DNA of 64,000 nucleotides from the NCBI GenBank assembly GCA_963977125.1, contig CAXBNJ010000005.1:1-64000 (forward strand). The letters run 5' to 3'. Source of the DNA: UBA2705 sp963977125 (lineage in GTDB: Bacteria > Pseudomonadota > Alphaproteobacteria > Micavibrionales > Micavibrionaceae). The translations under genes were made by a program, and so were the position numbers. This document shows positions 27,054-35,829 of this stretch, piece by piece. Numbering within the stretch: position 1 is the first letter of the stretch; every line of letters begins with the position of its first letter. The notes beneath the pieces were generated by a model. The model saw only the letters and a list, made by a program, of their open reading frames with translations, was not told where the DNA came from and ran no database searches.

Positions 27054-27086
27054 AATAGCCCTCCACAAGCAGAAAAGGGCTATTTT
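27052..27086 (+). terminator. Rho-independent terminator
   Basis: A perfect 10-bp stem, AAAATAGCCC and GGGCTATTTT, with a 15-base loop, immediately after the sulfotransferase stop. Confidence 0.8.
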
Positions 27087-27149
27087 AAAATATTTCTATG
27101 GTTCGATACCTCATCCAGTTGCCTTATCATGACCATCGAAGCTCAGAAA

Positions 27150-27500
27150 TCAATCAGGTTTCGCTTGAAGTGTTGTAGTCTGTACTGCAGGGCGCTCCTC
27201 TACAACTTGTTCTACAACCTTAGTATTTTCATCTGAAGCGAGCTGTGCTATATCAGCCGCGCTCATTGCAAAAGGACTTGATAACCCGAAATAAGCCCCA
27301 CTAGCGGCAACGCCCGCCACGACCACATTTCTAACAGTATATTCTGCAACATTACCAGTCGTTTGTCTATCATGTGCCACTTGAGCAAAAAACCCAACTG
27401 TAGCAACTGTCGCGGCAATTATAGGGTTAAAAGCAGTAAGTAACGCCCCCACACCCAAACCAAAGCCGCCTGCAATAAATACTTCTTTTGCTTCACTCAT
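27150..27500 (-). CDS. small hydrophobic protein with Gly-rich membrane segments
   Basis: A 116-aa protein that I do not recognise. Residues about 8-40 (GGFGLGVGALLTAFNPIIAA) and 58-85 (NVVVAGVAASGAYFGL) are small-residue-rich membrane helices of the glycine-zipper type; the last 35 residues are polar, ending ALQAKPD-like. It should be an inner-membrane protein with a short soluble tail. Good AGAGGA ribosome site before the ATG. It is a single-gene unit between the sulfotransferase terminator and ankyrin paralogue 2. Hydrophobic hairpin toxins share such helices, but nothing else supports that reading. Confidence 0.7.
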   Translation of the reverse strand: MSEAKEVFIAGGFGLGVGALLTAFNPIIAATVATVGFFAQVAHDRQTTGNVAEYTVRNVVVAGVAASGAYFGLSSPFAMSAADIAQLASDENTKVVEQVVEERPAVQTTTLQAKPD

Positions 27501-27730
27501 ATTTTTTGTCCTCTTATGCTAATATTTATTGAATATGGGCAAAACGCCCTTGTTTTTTTATAACTTAAAACCAAAAAACACCTTAACTTCGTCTTTTTAT
27601 TATGTCAAGCCAATTAGAGAGTAATTATAACGCCCCACCAGGCACTAATAGAGATAGGGGCTAGAAAGGCACAGATCATTATTGATAAGGCTGCCCTCTA
27701 AAGACAGGCCTTGGAATTAGCGAGTAAAAC

Positions 27731-29956
27731 TTACTGGCCTAGTTTAGCGCGGCGCTTAAATACACGATATTGCGCTTCTTTAGCATCGCTATAATCCTTA
27801 TGATCAATCGGCTGCGCATTATCGTCCTTTTTTAAGGTTTTTAAGCCTATATCTGGCGTATTGCCGCCTGTGCCTATATAGAATGCCGTAATATCAGTAT
27901 GTTTTTTAAATTGATAGCTCAGACATTTGGTTAGCTTCAACCAGTCTTCCTTATCCATACGATCACCAAGGCTCTCAAGGCTATCAAAGACTATCTCACC
28001 TTTTTTGCCACGCCATGCCCAGCTTTCCGCCACAATTTCATCGCTATCTTCTTTCGCAACAACATAAAACCCACCTTCTTCTGACAGAAAACCATGCTTA
28101 GCGCAGCTAGCCCCCGTACTGGCCAGATGCTGGCAGTTGTTTACATGCTCACCCAGCACTAAGCCACGCGCATCACCATCTGGTAATTTGTAAAAGCGAT
28201 AGCCCTCTTTACCAAAGCGCTTACCATTAATATCAATATCAGGAATACGGTTATTGGGTTTCACGCCATTATTATCAGCATAGAGCGCTTCATACTTATC
28301 TAGCTGATCAACAGCCTCTTTAAAATGTGCAGAGAGCCAGCCCTTTTTAAAACAAAACCGCGCCAAATCAGGATGGTCATTCGCTGATTCATAAATGGAC
28401 ATAGCAAGTTTATCAGCTGTTTTCTCATAAGACACAACGCGACCACAGTCACTGCGCAGCGGTACGGGGCAATGATCCGCATATTTCACAAGATCAGCCA
28501 TTTTAGGACCATGCTGCATTAGCGCATCGCTCCATGCTTTAAAGTCTGGGCGGCCTTGCTTAGGAATATCCACCCTCCACATTAAGTTATGTAATGGTGC
28601 GCGGCCTTGCTCACCCCATTTTTCTAAATAACGCAGCAACTTGTCCTCACGACCAAATAAGGCCGTAGCTTTAAAGCTCAACAACTCAGTTTGCACTGAC
28701 CAAAGATTTTCTTTTTCTATCAACGCATAGAGGGGCCAAAACATATCAGTTTTGAAATAATGCGGATTATCTAACCATAGCTGCTTAGAGGGCATCGTCG
28801 CTTTAGGGGACTCATCTGGTACATCGGAGTCTAAATCAGCGTGTTCTATAACATGCGCCATTCTAATTTCTGACCATTTATGAGCACGAAACAAACCTGT
28901 AACTTGTTCGGCGGTCATATTCGCCTCACTCAAGCCATGACTTGTAAAATAATCACGCAAATCATCATGCCCGTGCTTAATCGCGAGATACAAAGCGTGA
29001 TTATTTAGCTGTGTAATATCAACGCCGGATTCATGCATATATTTAACCAGATCCACGTCGCCACATTTGGCTGCGCTAAAAAAAGCCTCATCATCATTGG
29101 CATGTATATCCGCGCCTTGTTCGTGCAAATATTTGAAAGCTTCAAGCCTATTATCTCTGTCGCCCTTCGCTACAAGGCGCAGTGCTTCATCATTATTCAC
29201 ATGCAAGTCAACACTGTGTTCCCCCATATAGCGCAGAGACTCCACCGAGCCATTTTTCGCTGCAGAATGAAGCGTTCCATATTCCCCAGTAACAAAATCA
29301 ACGCCCTGCTTATGTATGTATTTCACAACATCAATACTGTCACTATAGGTCGCCCATGTAAGCGCATCACTTTGACCAATAAGCGGCCTGTCAGCGTGTT
29401 TATACATATATTCAACAAGCTCAAAAGAGCCGTTAAGTGCCGCGAGGCGCAAAGGCTCCCCTTGATTCGTATTTAAATCACCACCAAGGCCGTGCAAATG
29501 ACTGACGATATTTAAATGCCCAGGCAAAGATGCCTTAATAATTCCCTGATTAATCGTCGCTAAATCGAGATGAGTTTTATTCACCTGTTTGAGCGCTTCT
29601 AAATCGTCCGTACCGCAAGCTTGCAAGAATGCTTTACGCGCCTTCTGTTCTTCAGTTAGTTCAGGGCCTTTATGAGCAGGCAAAGCCGCAACAATGTCTT
29701 CATAGCTTTTGACAGTGCTTTGCTTTGAATTTAATGACGCAAGGCGTTTAATTTCACCAGCTATAAAATCGGCACCTTTTTCAGCTTGCTCTAAAAGCAA
29801 TTTTTTGCTGACGCGTTGGCCTGATTTTTTAAGTTTAGCCGCAAGAATAGGCAAGGATTTCTTTAAAATGGAATATTCATCACAGCCCTTAGCCTCAAGC
29901 GTTTTAAGTGCCGCTAAAGCCATTGATATTTCTGGTGGTTTTTTTGATGTAGCCAT
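27731..29956 (-). CDS. ankyrin-repeat protein with conserved Cys-containing C-terminal domain (paralogue 2)
   Basis: A 741-aa paralogue of the protein at 8385-10568 with the same three-part layout: helical N terminus (1-105), ankyrin-like repeats (about 107-345; motifs such as LVEYMYKHADRPL, LHSAAKNGSVESLRYM, AFFSAAKCGDVDLVKYMHESGVD) and the shared C-terminal domain (about 440-700). Shared blocks: LLRYLEKWG, NNCQHL (606-610), SCAKHGFLSEEGGFYVV, ESWAWRG, IVFDSLESL and YIGTGGNTP. The repeats have diverged much more than the C-terminal domain, as expected if the domain is the active part and the repeats choose the target. No signal peptide. Candidate T4BSS effector by context only. Same promoter design as paralogue 1. 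Confidence 0.88.
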   Translation of the reverse strand: MATSKKPPEISMALAALKTLEAKGCDEYSILKKSLPILAAKLKKSGQRVSKKLLLEQAEKGADFIAGEIKRLASLNSKQSTVKSYEDIVAALPAHKGPELTEEQKARKAFLQACGTDDLEALKQVNKTHLDLATINQGIIKASLPGHLNIVSHLHGLGGDLNTNQGEPLRLAALNGSFELVEYMYKHADRPLIGQSDALTWATYSDSIDVVKYIHKQGVDFVTGEYGTLHSAAKNGSVESLRYMGEHSVDLHVNNDEALRLVAKGDRDNRLEAFKYLHEQGADIHANDDEAFFSAAKCGDVDLVKYMHESGVDITQLNNHALYLAIKHGHDDLRDYFTSHGLSEANMTAEQVTGLFRAHKWSEIRMAHVIEHADLDSDVPDESPKATMPSKQLWLDNPHYFKTDMFWPLYALIEKENLWSVQTELLSFKATALFGREDKLLRYLEKWGEQGRAPLHNLMWRVDIPKQGRPDFKAWSDALMQHGPKMADLVKYADHCPVPLRSDCGRVVSYEKTADKLAMSIYESANDHPDLARFCFKKGWLSAHFKEAVDQLDKYEALYADNNGVKPNNRIPDIDINGKRFGKEGYRFYKLPDGDARGLVLGEHVNNCQHLASTGASCAKHGFLSEEGGFYVVAKEDSDEIVAESWAWRGKKGEIVFDSLESLGDRMDKEDWLKLTKCLSYQFKKHTDITAFYIGTGGNTPDIGLKTLKKDDNAQPIDHKDYSDAKEAQYRVFKRRAKLGQ

Positions 29957-29984
29957 TATGCCCTTGCTCCCTTATTATTTAGTC

Positions 29985-30012
29985 ATAATAAGCATGCAAG
30001 GTGTTATGTCAA
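29985..30012 (-). promoter_or_regulatory. promoter of ankyrin paralogue 2
   Basis: On the minus strand TTGACA (30012-30007) and TATTAT (29990-29985) are 16 bases apart, identical in boxes and spacing to the promoter at 10600-10627. Confidence 0.7.
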
Positions 30013-30115
30013 GGCACAAACAGCTTCTATAAAAAAGAATTAACCTGCGAAGCGGAACATGGTATTTTAGATAGCGATGAACCTAAACTGCATAAGTAAA
30101 AATATTGGGTAAGCT

Positions 30116-31042
30116 ATGAGCAAAAAAATTTCTCGGCGTGACTTTATAGCCTTTGGCGCCGGCGTGGCAACGACGATAGGTAGCGCTTTAGCGTTTAACC
30201 AATGGGCTAGCCGAGACGTTCCTATTGCGCGCCCTGATGGCTCTAAAGTAAATGTGTTTTTACACATTCCTAAAACCGGCGGCACATCACTGCGCGAGCA
30301 TATAATGAATAACGTCAAAGCCCATCAAATCACGATGCCCGAACAGCCTGAGAATATTTATCAGCTCAAGAAAAATTACAGTCATGCCCTCAATCACTAT
30401 GATTATATTTACGTGCGTGGACATTTTGCCCATGATTGGCAACGTTTTTTAAATAGCTACAAAGAAGAAACGCAATGCTTCACAATGCTTCGCAATCCCA
30501 TATCGCGCTTTCGCTCCTCTTATCAGTACCAAATTGAAAACTGGCTCACGAAAGATTCTTACATTGAAAGTGTCGCCGCGCGCAGCCCTAAAAACTTCAG
30601 CGATGTAATTGAAATTTATGATGCCGATTCTCGCCTGCCTGCGCATAAATATAATAAATTTTTTTTCGAATATAATGATGGCATGACTCGCCGTCTTTGC
30701 GGCGCCGATTGGAATGTCCCTTACCGTCAAACAACGCCAGCCATGCTTGAAGCGGCTAAAGCGAATTTAAAAAACCGCTTTAAGATTATCGGTGTTACTG
30801 AAGACTATAATAAATTCCTCTTTTTATTAAAAAATGAATTTGATTGGGATATTAAGCCGAGCATTCGTAAAAATGCAGCAAAAAAGAAAATGCCTATCAG
30901 CGATGCTGATCGCCTTAAAATGGCCGAACTCAACCAATTAGACATTGAGCTACACGCTTACGCTAAACAGCTTTCCGCGCGCTTATTTGAAGCATTAAGC
31001 CCTGCCCAGAAGCAAGCCTATAACGCGTTCATTACAGTATAA
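30116..31042 (+). CDS. sulfotransferase with twin-arginine signal
   Basis: Sulfotransferase family protein of 308 aa. Residues 1-30 look like a Tat signal: SRRDFIAFGAG with R7-R8, followed by a mild hydrophobic core and a possible SALA cleavage site. The catalytic domain then starts at once: 5'-phosphosulfate loop FLHIPKTGGTSLR (48-60) and 3'-phosphate motif LRNPISRFRSS (125-135), the arrangement of the Sulfotransfer_2 group that includes Golgi carbohydrate enzymes. Tat export would deliver a folded enzyme, possibly with bound cofactor, to the periplasm. It is followed after 26 bases by a CysQ homologue with a Sec signal, the enzyme that removes the PAP product. Divergent from ankyrin paralogue 2. 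Confidence 0.85.
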   Translation: MSKKISRRDFIAFGAGVATTIGSALAFNQWASRDVPIARPDGSKVNVFLHIPKTGGTSLREHIMNNVKAHQITMPEQPENIYQLKKNYSHALNHYDYIYVRGHFAHDWQRFLNSYKEETQCFTMLRNPISRFRSSYQYQIENWLTKDSYIESVAARSPKNFSDVIEIYDADSRLPAHKYNKFFFEYNDGMTRRLCGADWNVPYRQTTPAMLEAAKANLKNRFKIIGVTEDYNKFLFLLKNEFDWDIKPSIRKNAAKKKMPISDADRLKMAELNQLDIELHAYAKQLSARLFEALSPAQKQAYNAFITV

Positions 31043-31068
31043 AGATTACACAGCAAAGCGAGCCGCTC

Positions 31069-31905
31069 ATGAAGATTTTAATCCAACTTACACTGGCCTT
31101 CACCTGCCTAATTACAGCTCAACAAGCCCGCGCTGAAGAATTCACAGCAGAGCAAATCATCACGATTGTCGAAGAGGCTGGTGATATATTACTCAGCTAT
31201 TACGGTCAAAATGTTGGCATTGATTATAAAAGTGACAACTCGCCAGTTACCAAAGCCGATATTGCGGCGAACAGCTATATTACACAGGCGTTACGCGCCC
31301 TCACACCTGATATACCCATTATATCCGAAGAAACAGCCACACATGCCGCGCTTAAGGATCAATTCTGGATGGTTGACCCAATGGATGGCACAAAAAGCTT
31401 TATCAAAAAAACGGGCGAATTTACGGTTAATATTGCGCTGATAGACCACGGCAAACCGATTTTTGGTGCTGTGTACTTGCCGATTAAGAAAGTCACTTAT
31501 TTCACAGGTCTAGATCACAAAGCCTATAAAAAACACGGTGAATCCCCAGCCCTTATAAGCCCAATTGCCGTACGCGTCACGCCGAATAAAGACTTAACAC
31601 TCGTCGCGAGCAGCTTACATAGAAGCGCAGCAGATGATGCGTTTATCGAGACGCATAATATTAGTGCCTTTAAAACCATGTCGAGTTCGATTAAATTTTG
31701 CTTACTCGCCGAAGGACTCGCCGATATATATCCGCGTTTTGGCACAACCATGGAATGGGATACTGCCGCAGGTCATGCTGTATTATTAGCCGCGGGCGGA
31801 AGAATCATTGAACGCGAAAGCGGCCTAGACCTCTTATATAAAAAACCTGATTTTCGTAACCCTCATTTCATTGCATTTGGCGCAATTAAAGGTTACCCAG
31901 AGTAA
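31069..31905 (+). CDS. cysQ: CysQ-type 3'(2'),5'-bisphosphate nucleotidase with Sec signal peptide
   Basis: Mg2+-dependent phosphatase of the inositol-monophosphatase superfamily, converting PAP to AMP and so relieving product inhibition of sulfotransferases. Motifs: ISEET (85-89) supplying metal-binding Glu, WMVDPMDGTKSF (100-111), GEFTVNIALIDHGKP as in E. coli CysQ, and WDTAAGHAVLLAAGG near the C terminus. Unlike ordinary cytoplasmic CysQ it begins with a typical Sec signal peptide, MKILIQLTLAFTCLITAQ then ARA (cleavage after about residue 22), with the enzyme domain starting right after. Periplasmic location is therefore predicted. It forms an operon with the Tat-signal sulfotransferase upstream. 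Confidence 0.88.
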   Translation: MKILIQLTLAFTCLITAQQARAEEFTAEQIITIVEEAGDILLSYYGQNVGIDYKSDNSPVTKADIAANSYITQALRALTPDIPIISEETATHAALKDQFWMVDPMDGTKSFIKKTGEFTVNIALIDHGKPIFGAVYLPIKKVTYFTGLDHKAYKKHGESPALISPIAVRVTPNKDLTLVASSLHRSAADDAFIETHNISAFKTMSSSIKFCLLAEGLADIYPRFGTTMEWDTAAGHAVLLAAGGRIIERESGLDLLYKKPDFRNPHFIAFGAIKGYPE

Positions 31906-31923
31906 GTAAAAACAATATCGTTC

Positions 31924-32679
31924 TTAAGAAATACCCGGTATAGATATTTTTTGTGTAACTTTGTCTAAAGATTTTGGCGTTAAGACGAATTCTTCGATTT
32001 TGCCGTTCTTCTGTATATACGCAATAGATGCGCTGCCATCATCAAGAATGCTCACTTCATAATTCTCAGCATCATTGTTGCGCGCAAATTTTATGAACTT
32101 ATTCGCAAGAGAGTCTTGCTCCTGAGCCTGCGCTTGTTCAGTTAATTTGGCCTCATAGAGCTTAAGAACATCGCGCGTCTTACTCACTTCTGGGCTATTG
32201 AGTTTTTGAGCCGCTTTGCGATTAAATTCTGCACGATCAACAAAAGCTTCAACCATAGATTTGATTTTTCTAGGGTCTTCAGTCATGTCAAAATTTTCTA
32301 TTCTCTGAGAATCTATGTCTAAACAAATTTTTAGGCGATCAAGAATTTCAGACGGATCATGCGTTGCCGTACGCACACGAAACGCCGTACCACAATCACC
32401 CGCCTTACATGTACCATCCATAATGATGATAATATTTTTATCCGTATTCGCAATAACCAGCTTATTGGCAGATACATCATATCCTGCTTGGCTATTTTTC
32501 GGGTTATCAACGGCATCATAGATAATTTTGGCCAAATCATGGGGCGTACGTATATTCAGCAAGCGACCGTATTTTTTATTTTTAAATTCTTGGTCACCTT
32601 GATCATCGCCGCCTAAAACATGACGTTTAAAAGCATGGCCATTAGCAATCAGTGAAATAATATTATGCAGTTTTGACAT
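31924..32679 (-). CDS. protein with possible BECR-type nuclease-toxin-like N-terminal domain
   Basis: A 251-aa protein that I do not recognise with certainty. I start it at the ATG at 32679; a TTG 7 codons upstream is less likely. Residues about 10-105 follow a pattern known from many polymorphic-toxin RNase domains of the barnase/EndoU/colicin/RelE group: NGHAFKRHV (13-21), an EF, IRTPHDLAKIIYDAVDNP, a YD then KLVIANT, and finally CGTAFRV (96-102). The C-terminal half is helical and charged, then beta-rich. It lacks a secretion domain and no immunity gene is adjacent, so it could be a domesticated or effector version. Two cysteines (C91, C96) lie before the GTAF motif. Assignment is inference from pattern. 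Confidence 0.6.
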   Translation of the reverse strand: MSKLHNIISLIANGHAFKRHVLGGDDQGDQEFKNKKYGRLLNIRTPHDLAKIIYDAVDNPKNSQAGYDVSANKLVIANTDKNIIIIMDGTCKAGDCGTAFRVRTATHDPSEILDRLKICLDIDSQRIENFDMTEDPRKIKSMVEAFVDRAEFNRKAAQKLNSPEVSKTRDVLKLYEAKLTEQAQAQEQDSLANKFIKFARNNDAENYEVSILDDGSASIAYIQKNGKIEEFVLTPKSLDKVTQKISIPGIS

Positions 32680-32911
32680 TGCAGCCCCCCAGCTGAACAA
32701 TTTATTACTTAACAGACGCTCAATTTAACATAAAACCGTTGCCTGGGCAAGGAATCTATAACAAAAAACTATAAACGCGATAAACATGCGCCAAAATCCA
32801 CCAGAGCCGCCAAATCAGCCTTATATATAAAACCACTTAAAAATAAATTCAAAGGAATGTATACTCCTTGTCGTCATATAAGTAAGGCAGATGCTGAGTA
32901 TAAGGGAAATA

Positions 32912-33448
32912 ATGAACAAAGCAGAGCAGGATGCATTAATAAAAGCTGCACAATCAGGCGATCGGCGTGGATTTGAAACACTGATTGAGCTGCATTATGA
33001 GCTGATGTTTAAATTTGCCTATAAATGGTGCGGTAACCAAGGTGATGCGCAAGACATTACGCAAGATGCGTGCATAAAACTCGCCCGTGCCCTTGATAGC
33101 TATAAAGGCAATGCAGCGTTTACCAGCTGGCTTTACCGCATTGTCATTAATTGCGGCAAAGATTGGTATAAAAAACAAAACCGCCACCCAGCCACACCAG
33201 AGCTTACAGAAACAGCGCAGGTGAACAGCGGCAGCGATGAGACCCTTTATGCCAAACAAGTGATTGCCGCTGTGCATGAGCTGCCTGATGGTGAAAAAGA
33301 CGCCATATTATTGGTCTTATCAGAAGGCTTAAGCCATAAAGAGGCCGCCAATATACTCGGCTGTAAAGAAAGTACAATTTCGTGGCGTATCCACGAAGCG
33401 CGTAAAAAGCTAAACGCGCAATTTAATAAGGAGCCGCATTATGGATGA
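32912..33448 (+). CDS. ECF-type RNA polymerase sigma factor
   Basis: Sigma-70 family factor of the extracytoplasmic-function type, about 178 aa. Region 2 is visible as HYELMFKFAYKWCGNQGDAQDITQDACIKL with the DAQDITQD core and SWLYRIVINCGKDWYKK; region 4 as ALLVLSEGLSHKEAANILGCKESTISWRIHEARKKL, a normal helix-turn-helix. The start at 32912 has AAGGG 6 bases upstream; an ATG at 32891 with AAGG is a possible longer start. Its end overlaps the next gene by 8 bases, so it is translationally coupled to the vWA membrane protein, which probably acts as its regulator. Confidence 0.88.
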   Translation: MNKAEQDALIKAAQSGDRRGFETLIELHYELMFKFAYKWCGNQGDAQDITQDACIKLARALDSYKGNAAFTSWLYRIVINCGKDWYKKQNRHPATPELTETAQVNSGSDETLYAKQVIAAVHELPDGEKDAILLVLSEGLSHKEAANILGCKESTISWRIHEARKKLNAQFNKEPHYG

Positions 33449-35741
33449 TCAAAATTTCAAGAAAATTCTAGAAAATATTGAAACGCCAGAGATTGACGTC
33501 AATGCAAAAAAACGCGCCCTAAACCTTGCTAGCGCGGCGTTTGACGCACATCAAACAGAAAAAGCACAAGAAAAACAAAATAAATTCCAAGGATCTTCAC
33601 TTCTCACTCGTCTTATGGGTAACAGCAAAACAAAAACACATAAGAAAGCGAGAAGCCTCATGGAAAAGAAAACACGTAAAAACTTTATATATGGTGGCAT
33701 GGCAACAGCCATGGCCGTTATCATCGTCGCAAGCGTAAGCTTTGATCATTTACCGCAATTCGGCGCAAAAAATGAACCGAATGCCCAGTTTGATAATGTA
33801 TGGCATAACATAACAGAGGTAAAACGACAGAGTCTCTGGAAACTTATCAGTAAAGACAAAGCTCCCAATAATTATGAGCTACAACAACACCATAGTTCGG
33901 TTATGACGTACGAAGACGCAGGTGATCCGTCGAGCCAACAACAAAGCCCTGCGATTCCTAATAAAGCAAAAAACACAGCGGATAAAGGCGATGCGCTGCG
34001 CCCTTATGGCGCAAGACAGGAAAGCGATCTCACCAGAGAAATGCCCCCAGCCCAACCGATACCAAGCGAAAAGAAAAAAGTCTCTATAAATGAAAGCCTG
34101 AGCGATTCTGGATTAAAACCACAAGGCGCGGTTATGGCCTATACAGGGACAGGAGGAGGATCGTCAATTAAAGACCAAACAACAATTGCAAGAACCTCGA
34201 TCGCCCCTATGAACCACCCGATTAGCCCGTCTATAGTCATATCCCAAGATGAAATGGCGCCTGATTTCTATCAAGATACAGGCCGTGATAAATTTGAAGA
34301 CTTTAAAGAAAACCCGATTAAATCGGTTAAAGCAGAGCCTGTTTCGACCTTCTCTATTGATGTGGACACCGCCTCATACAGCTTTATTCGTCGTCAATTA
34401 AATGCGGGTGTATTGCCACAAAAAGATGCTGTACGTATCGAAGAAATGATCAATTATTTTGACTACGACTACCCCGTAGCCGAAGATAAATCTAAACCAT
34501 TCGCGCCGACAGTAACGATTATTGACAGCCCTTGGTCTGAAGGCAAAAAGCTGATGCATATTGGCATTAAAGGCTATGATATTATCGGCGATAAACCGAA
34601 AAGCAATATTGTCTTTTTACTTGATGTATCAGGCTCAATGAACAGCCCTGATAAATTACCATTGGTTAAAAACTCAATGAAAATGCTGCTTGATAGCCTA
34701 AACCCCGATGATACCGTCGCCATTGCTGTTTATGCAGGCGCCGCTGGCACAGTATTAGAGCCAACGCCAGTATCTGATAAAGCAAAAATCTTTGCGGCGT
34801 TTGATCGTCTCTCTGCTGGTGGCTCCACAGCCGGTGCAGCAGGTATCAATCTTGCTTATCAATTAGCAGAACAAAACTTTGATAAAAACGCCGTTAACCG
34901 CGTCATCCTTGCCACTGATGGTGACTTTAATGTCGGCATTAACAATCATGATGAATTAAAGGACTATGTTGAACGCAAGCGTGAAAAAGGCGTGTTCCTT
35001 TCTGTACTTGGTTTTGGACAAGGCAATTATAATGACGATTTAATGCAAACCCTTGCGCAAAATGGCAATGGCACGGCTGCTTATATTGATACGCTGAATG
35101 AAGCGCGTAAAGTGTTGGTTGATGAAGCCTCCTCTTCGTTGTTTCCAATTGCTAAGGACGTTAAAATCCAAGTCGAATTTAACCCTGCGGAAGTGTCTGA
35201 ATATCGCCTTGTTGGCTATGAAACACGCGCCCTAAAACGCGAAGATTTTAATAATGACAAAGTCGATGCCGGTGATATTGGCGCAGGCCATACAGTCACA
35301 GCGATATATGAGATCACCCCTGTAGGAGCCCCTCAATCTGTTGATCCTTTGCGCTATGAGAAACAAGATGAAGGCGCAATGGAAAACAAGGCTGTAAAAG
35401 ACGGTTATGCAGAAATCGCTTACTTAAAATTGCGCTACAAATTGCCTGATAGCGAAAAATCAATCTTAATGGAGCGCCCAATCACCCAGAGAGATGATTT
35501 AAATTATTGCCCAGAAAATGCGAGATGTGAAATGGTCGCAACGCCAGATTACGCCGCTTTCTCGACAGCGGTCGCAGGCTTCGGTCTAATCTTAAAAGGC
35601 GGACAATATAGCGGCTCATATAGCTATGATGACGTTATCAACGATGCCAACGCATCCAAAGGCCCTGATTTATTCGGATATCGCGCAGAGTTTATTCAAA
35701 TGGTGCGCCTTGCCAAGTCAGCCAGCGCTATGCAGCCATAA
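33441..35741 (+). CDS. vWA-domain membrane protein (YfbK-like), possible anti-sigma regulator
   Basis: A 766-aa protein. Residues 1-80 are soluble, basic and helical; 82-100 form a single membrane helix (YGGMATAMAVIIVASVS). About 120-290 are a Pro/Gln/Ser-rich linker. From about 297 the YfbK-type domain begins (STFSIDVDTASYSFIRR), followed by a vWA domain with MIDAS DVSGS (395-399) and ILATDGDFNVGI. A DUF3520-like C terminus ends in YSYDDVINDA and AEFIQMVRLA. The large domain should be periplasmic. Coupled to the ECF sigma gene, with the cytoplasmic N terminus where an anti-sigma region would be; that role is inference. E. coli YfbK (about 575 aa) lacks such a long linker. Confidence 0.87.
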   Translation: MDDQNFKKILENIETPEIDVNAKKRALNLASAAFDAHQTEKAQEKQNKFQGSSLLTRLMGNSKTKTHKKARSLMEKKTRKNFIYGGMATAMAVIIVASVSFDHLPQFGAKNEPNAQFDNVWHNITEVKRQSLWKLISKDKAPNNYELQQHHSSVMTYEDAGDPSSQQQSPAIPNKAKNTADKGDALRPYGARQESDLTREMPPAQPIPSEKKKVSINESLSDSGLKPQGAVMAYTGTGGGSSIKDQTTIARTSIAPMNHPISPSIVISQDEMAPDFYQDTGRDKFEDFKENPIKSVKAEPVSTFSIDVDTASYSFIRRQLNAGVLPQKDAVRIEEMINYFDYDYPVAEDKSKPFAPTVTIIDSPWSEGKKLMHIGIKGYDIIGDKPKSNIVFLLDVSGSMNSPDKLPLVKNSMKMLLDSLNPDDTVAIAVYAGAAGTVLEPTPVSDKAKIFAAFDRLSAGGSTAGAAGINLAYQLAEQNFDKNAVNRVILATDGDFNVGINNHDELKDYVERKREKGVFLSVLGFGQGNYNDDLMQTLAQNGNGTAAYIDTLNEARKVLVDEASSSLFPIAKDVKIQVEFNPAEVSEYRLVGYETRALKREDFNNDKVDAGDIGAGHTVTAIYEITPVGAPQSVDPLRYEKQDEGAMENKAVKDGYAEIAYLKLRYKLPDSEKSILMERPITQRDDLNYCPENARCEMVATPDYAAFSTAVAGFGLILKGGQYSGSYSYDDVINDANASKGPDLFGYRAEFIQMVRLAKSASAMQP

Positions 35742-35771
35742 GGCCGATATATACAAGCAGAATAAAAACAC

Positions 35772-35803
35772 AAAAAAGGCGCTGTTTTATCAGCGCCTTT
35801 TTT
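35772..35803 (+). terminator. Rho-independent terminator
   Basis: AAAAAAGGCGCTG and CAGCGCCTTTTTT form a 13-bp stem with a short T-rich loop just after the vWA gene; its symmetry also allows use from the opposite strand. Confidence 0.9.
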
Positions 35804-35829
35804 AATGTCTAATAGCTAACCTTACAGCA

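Noticed and set aside
27095..27120. TTCGA sequence resembling a tRNA T-loop
   Set aside because: The flanking bases do not form a T stem and no anticodon or acceptor stem is present.
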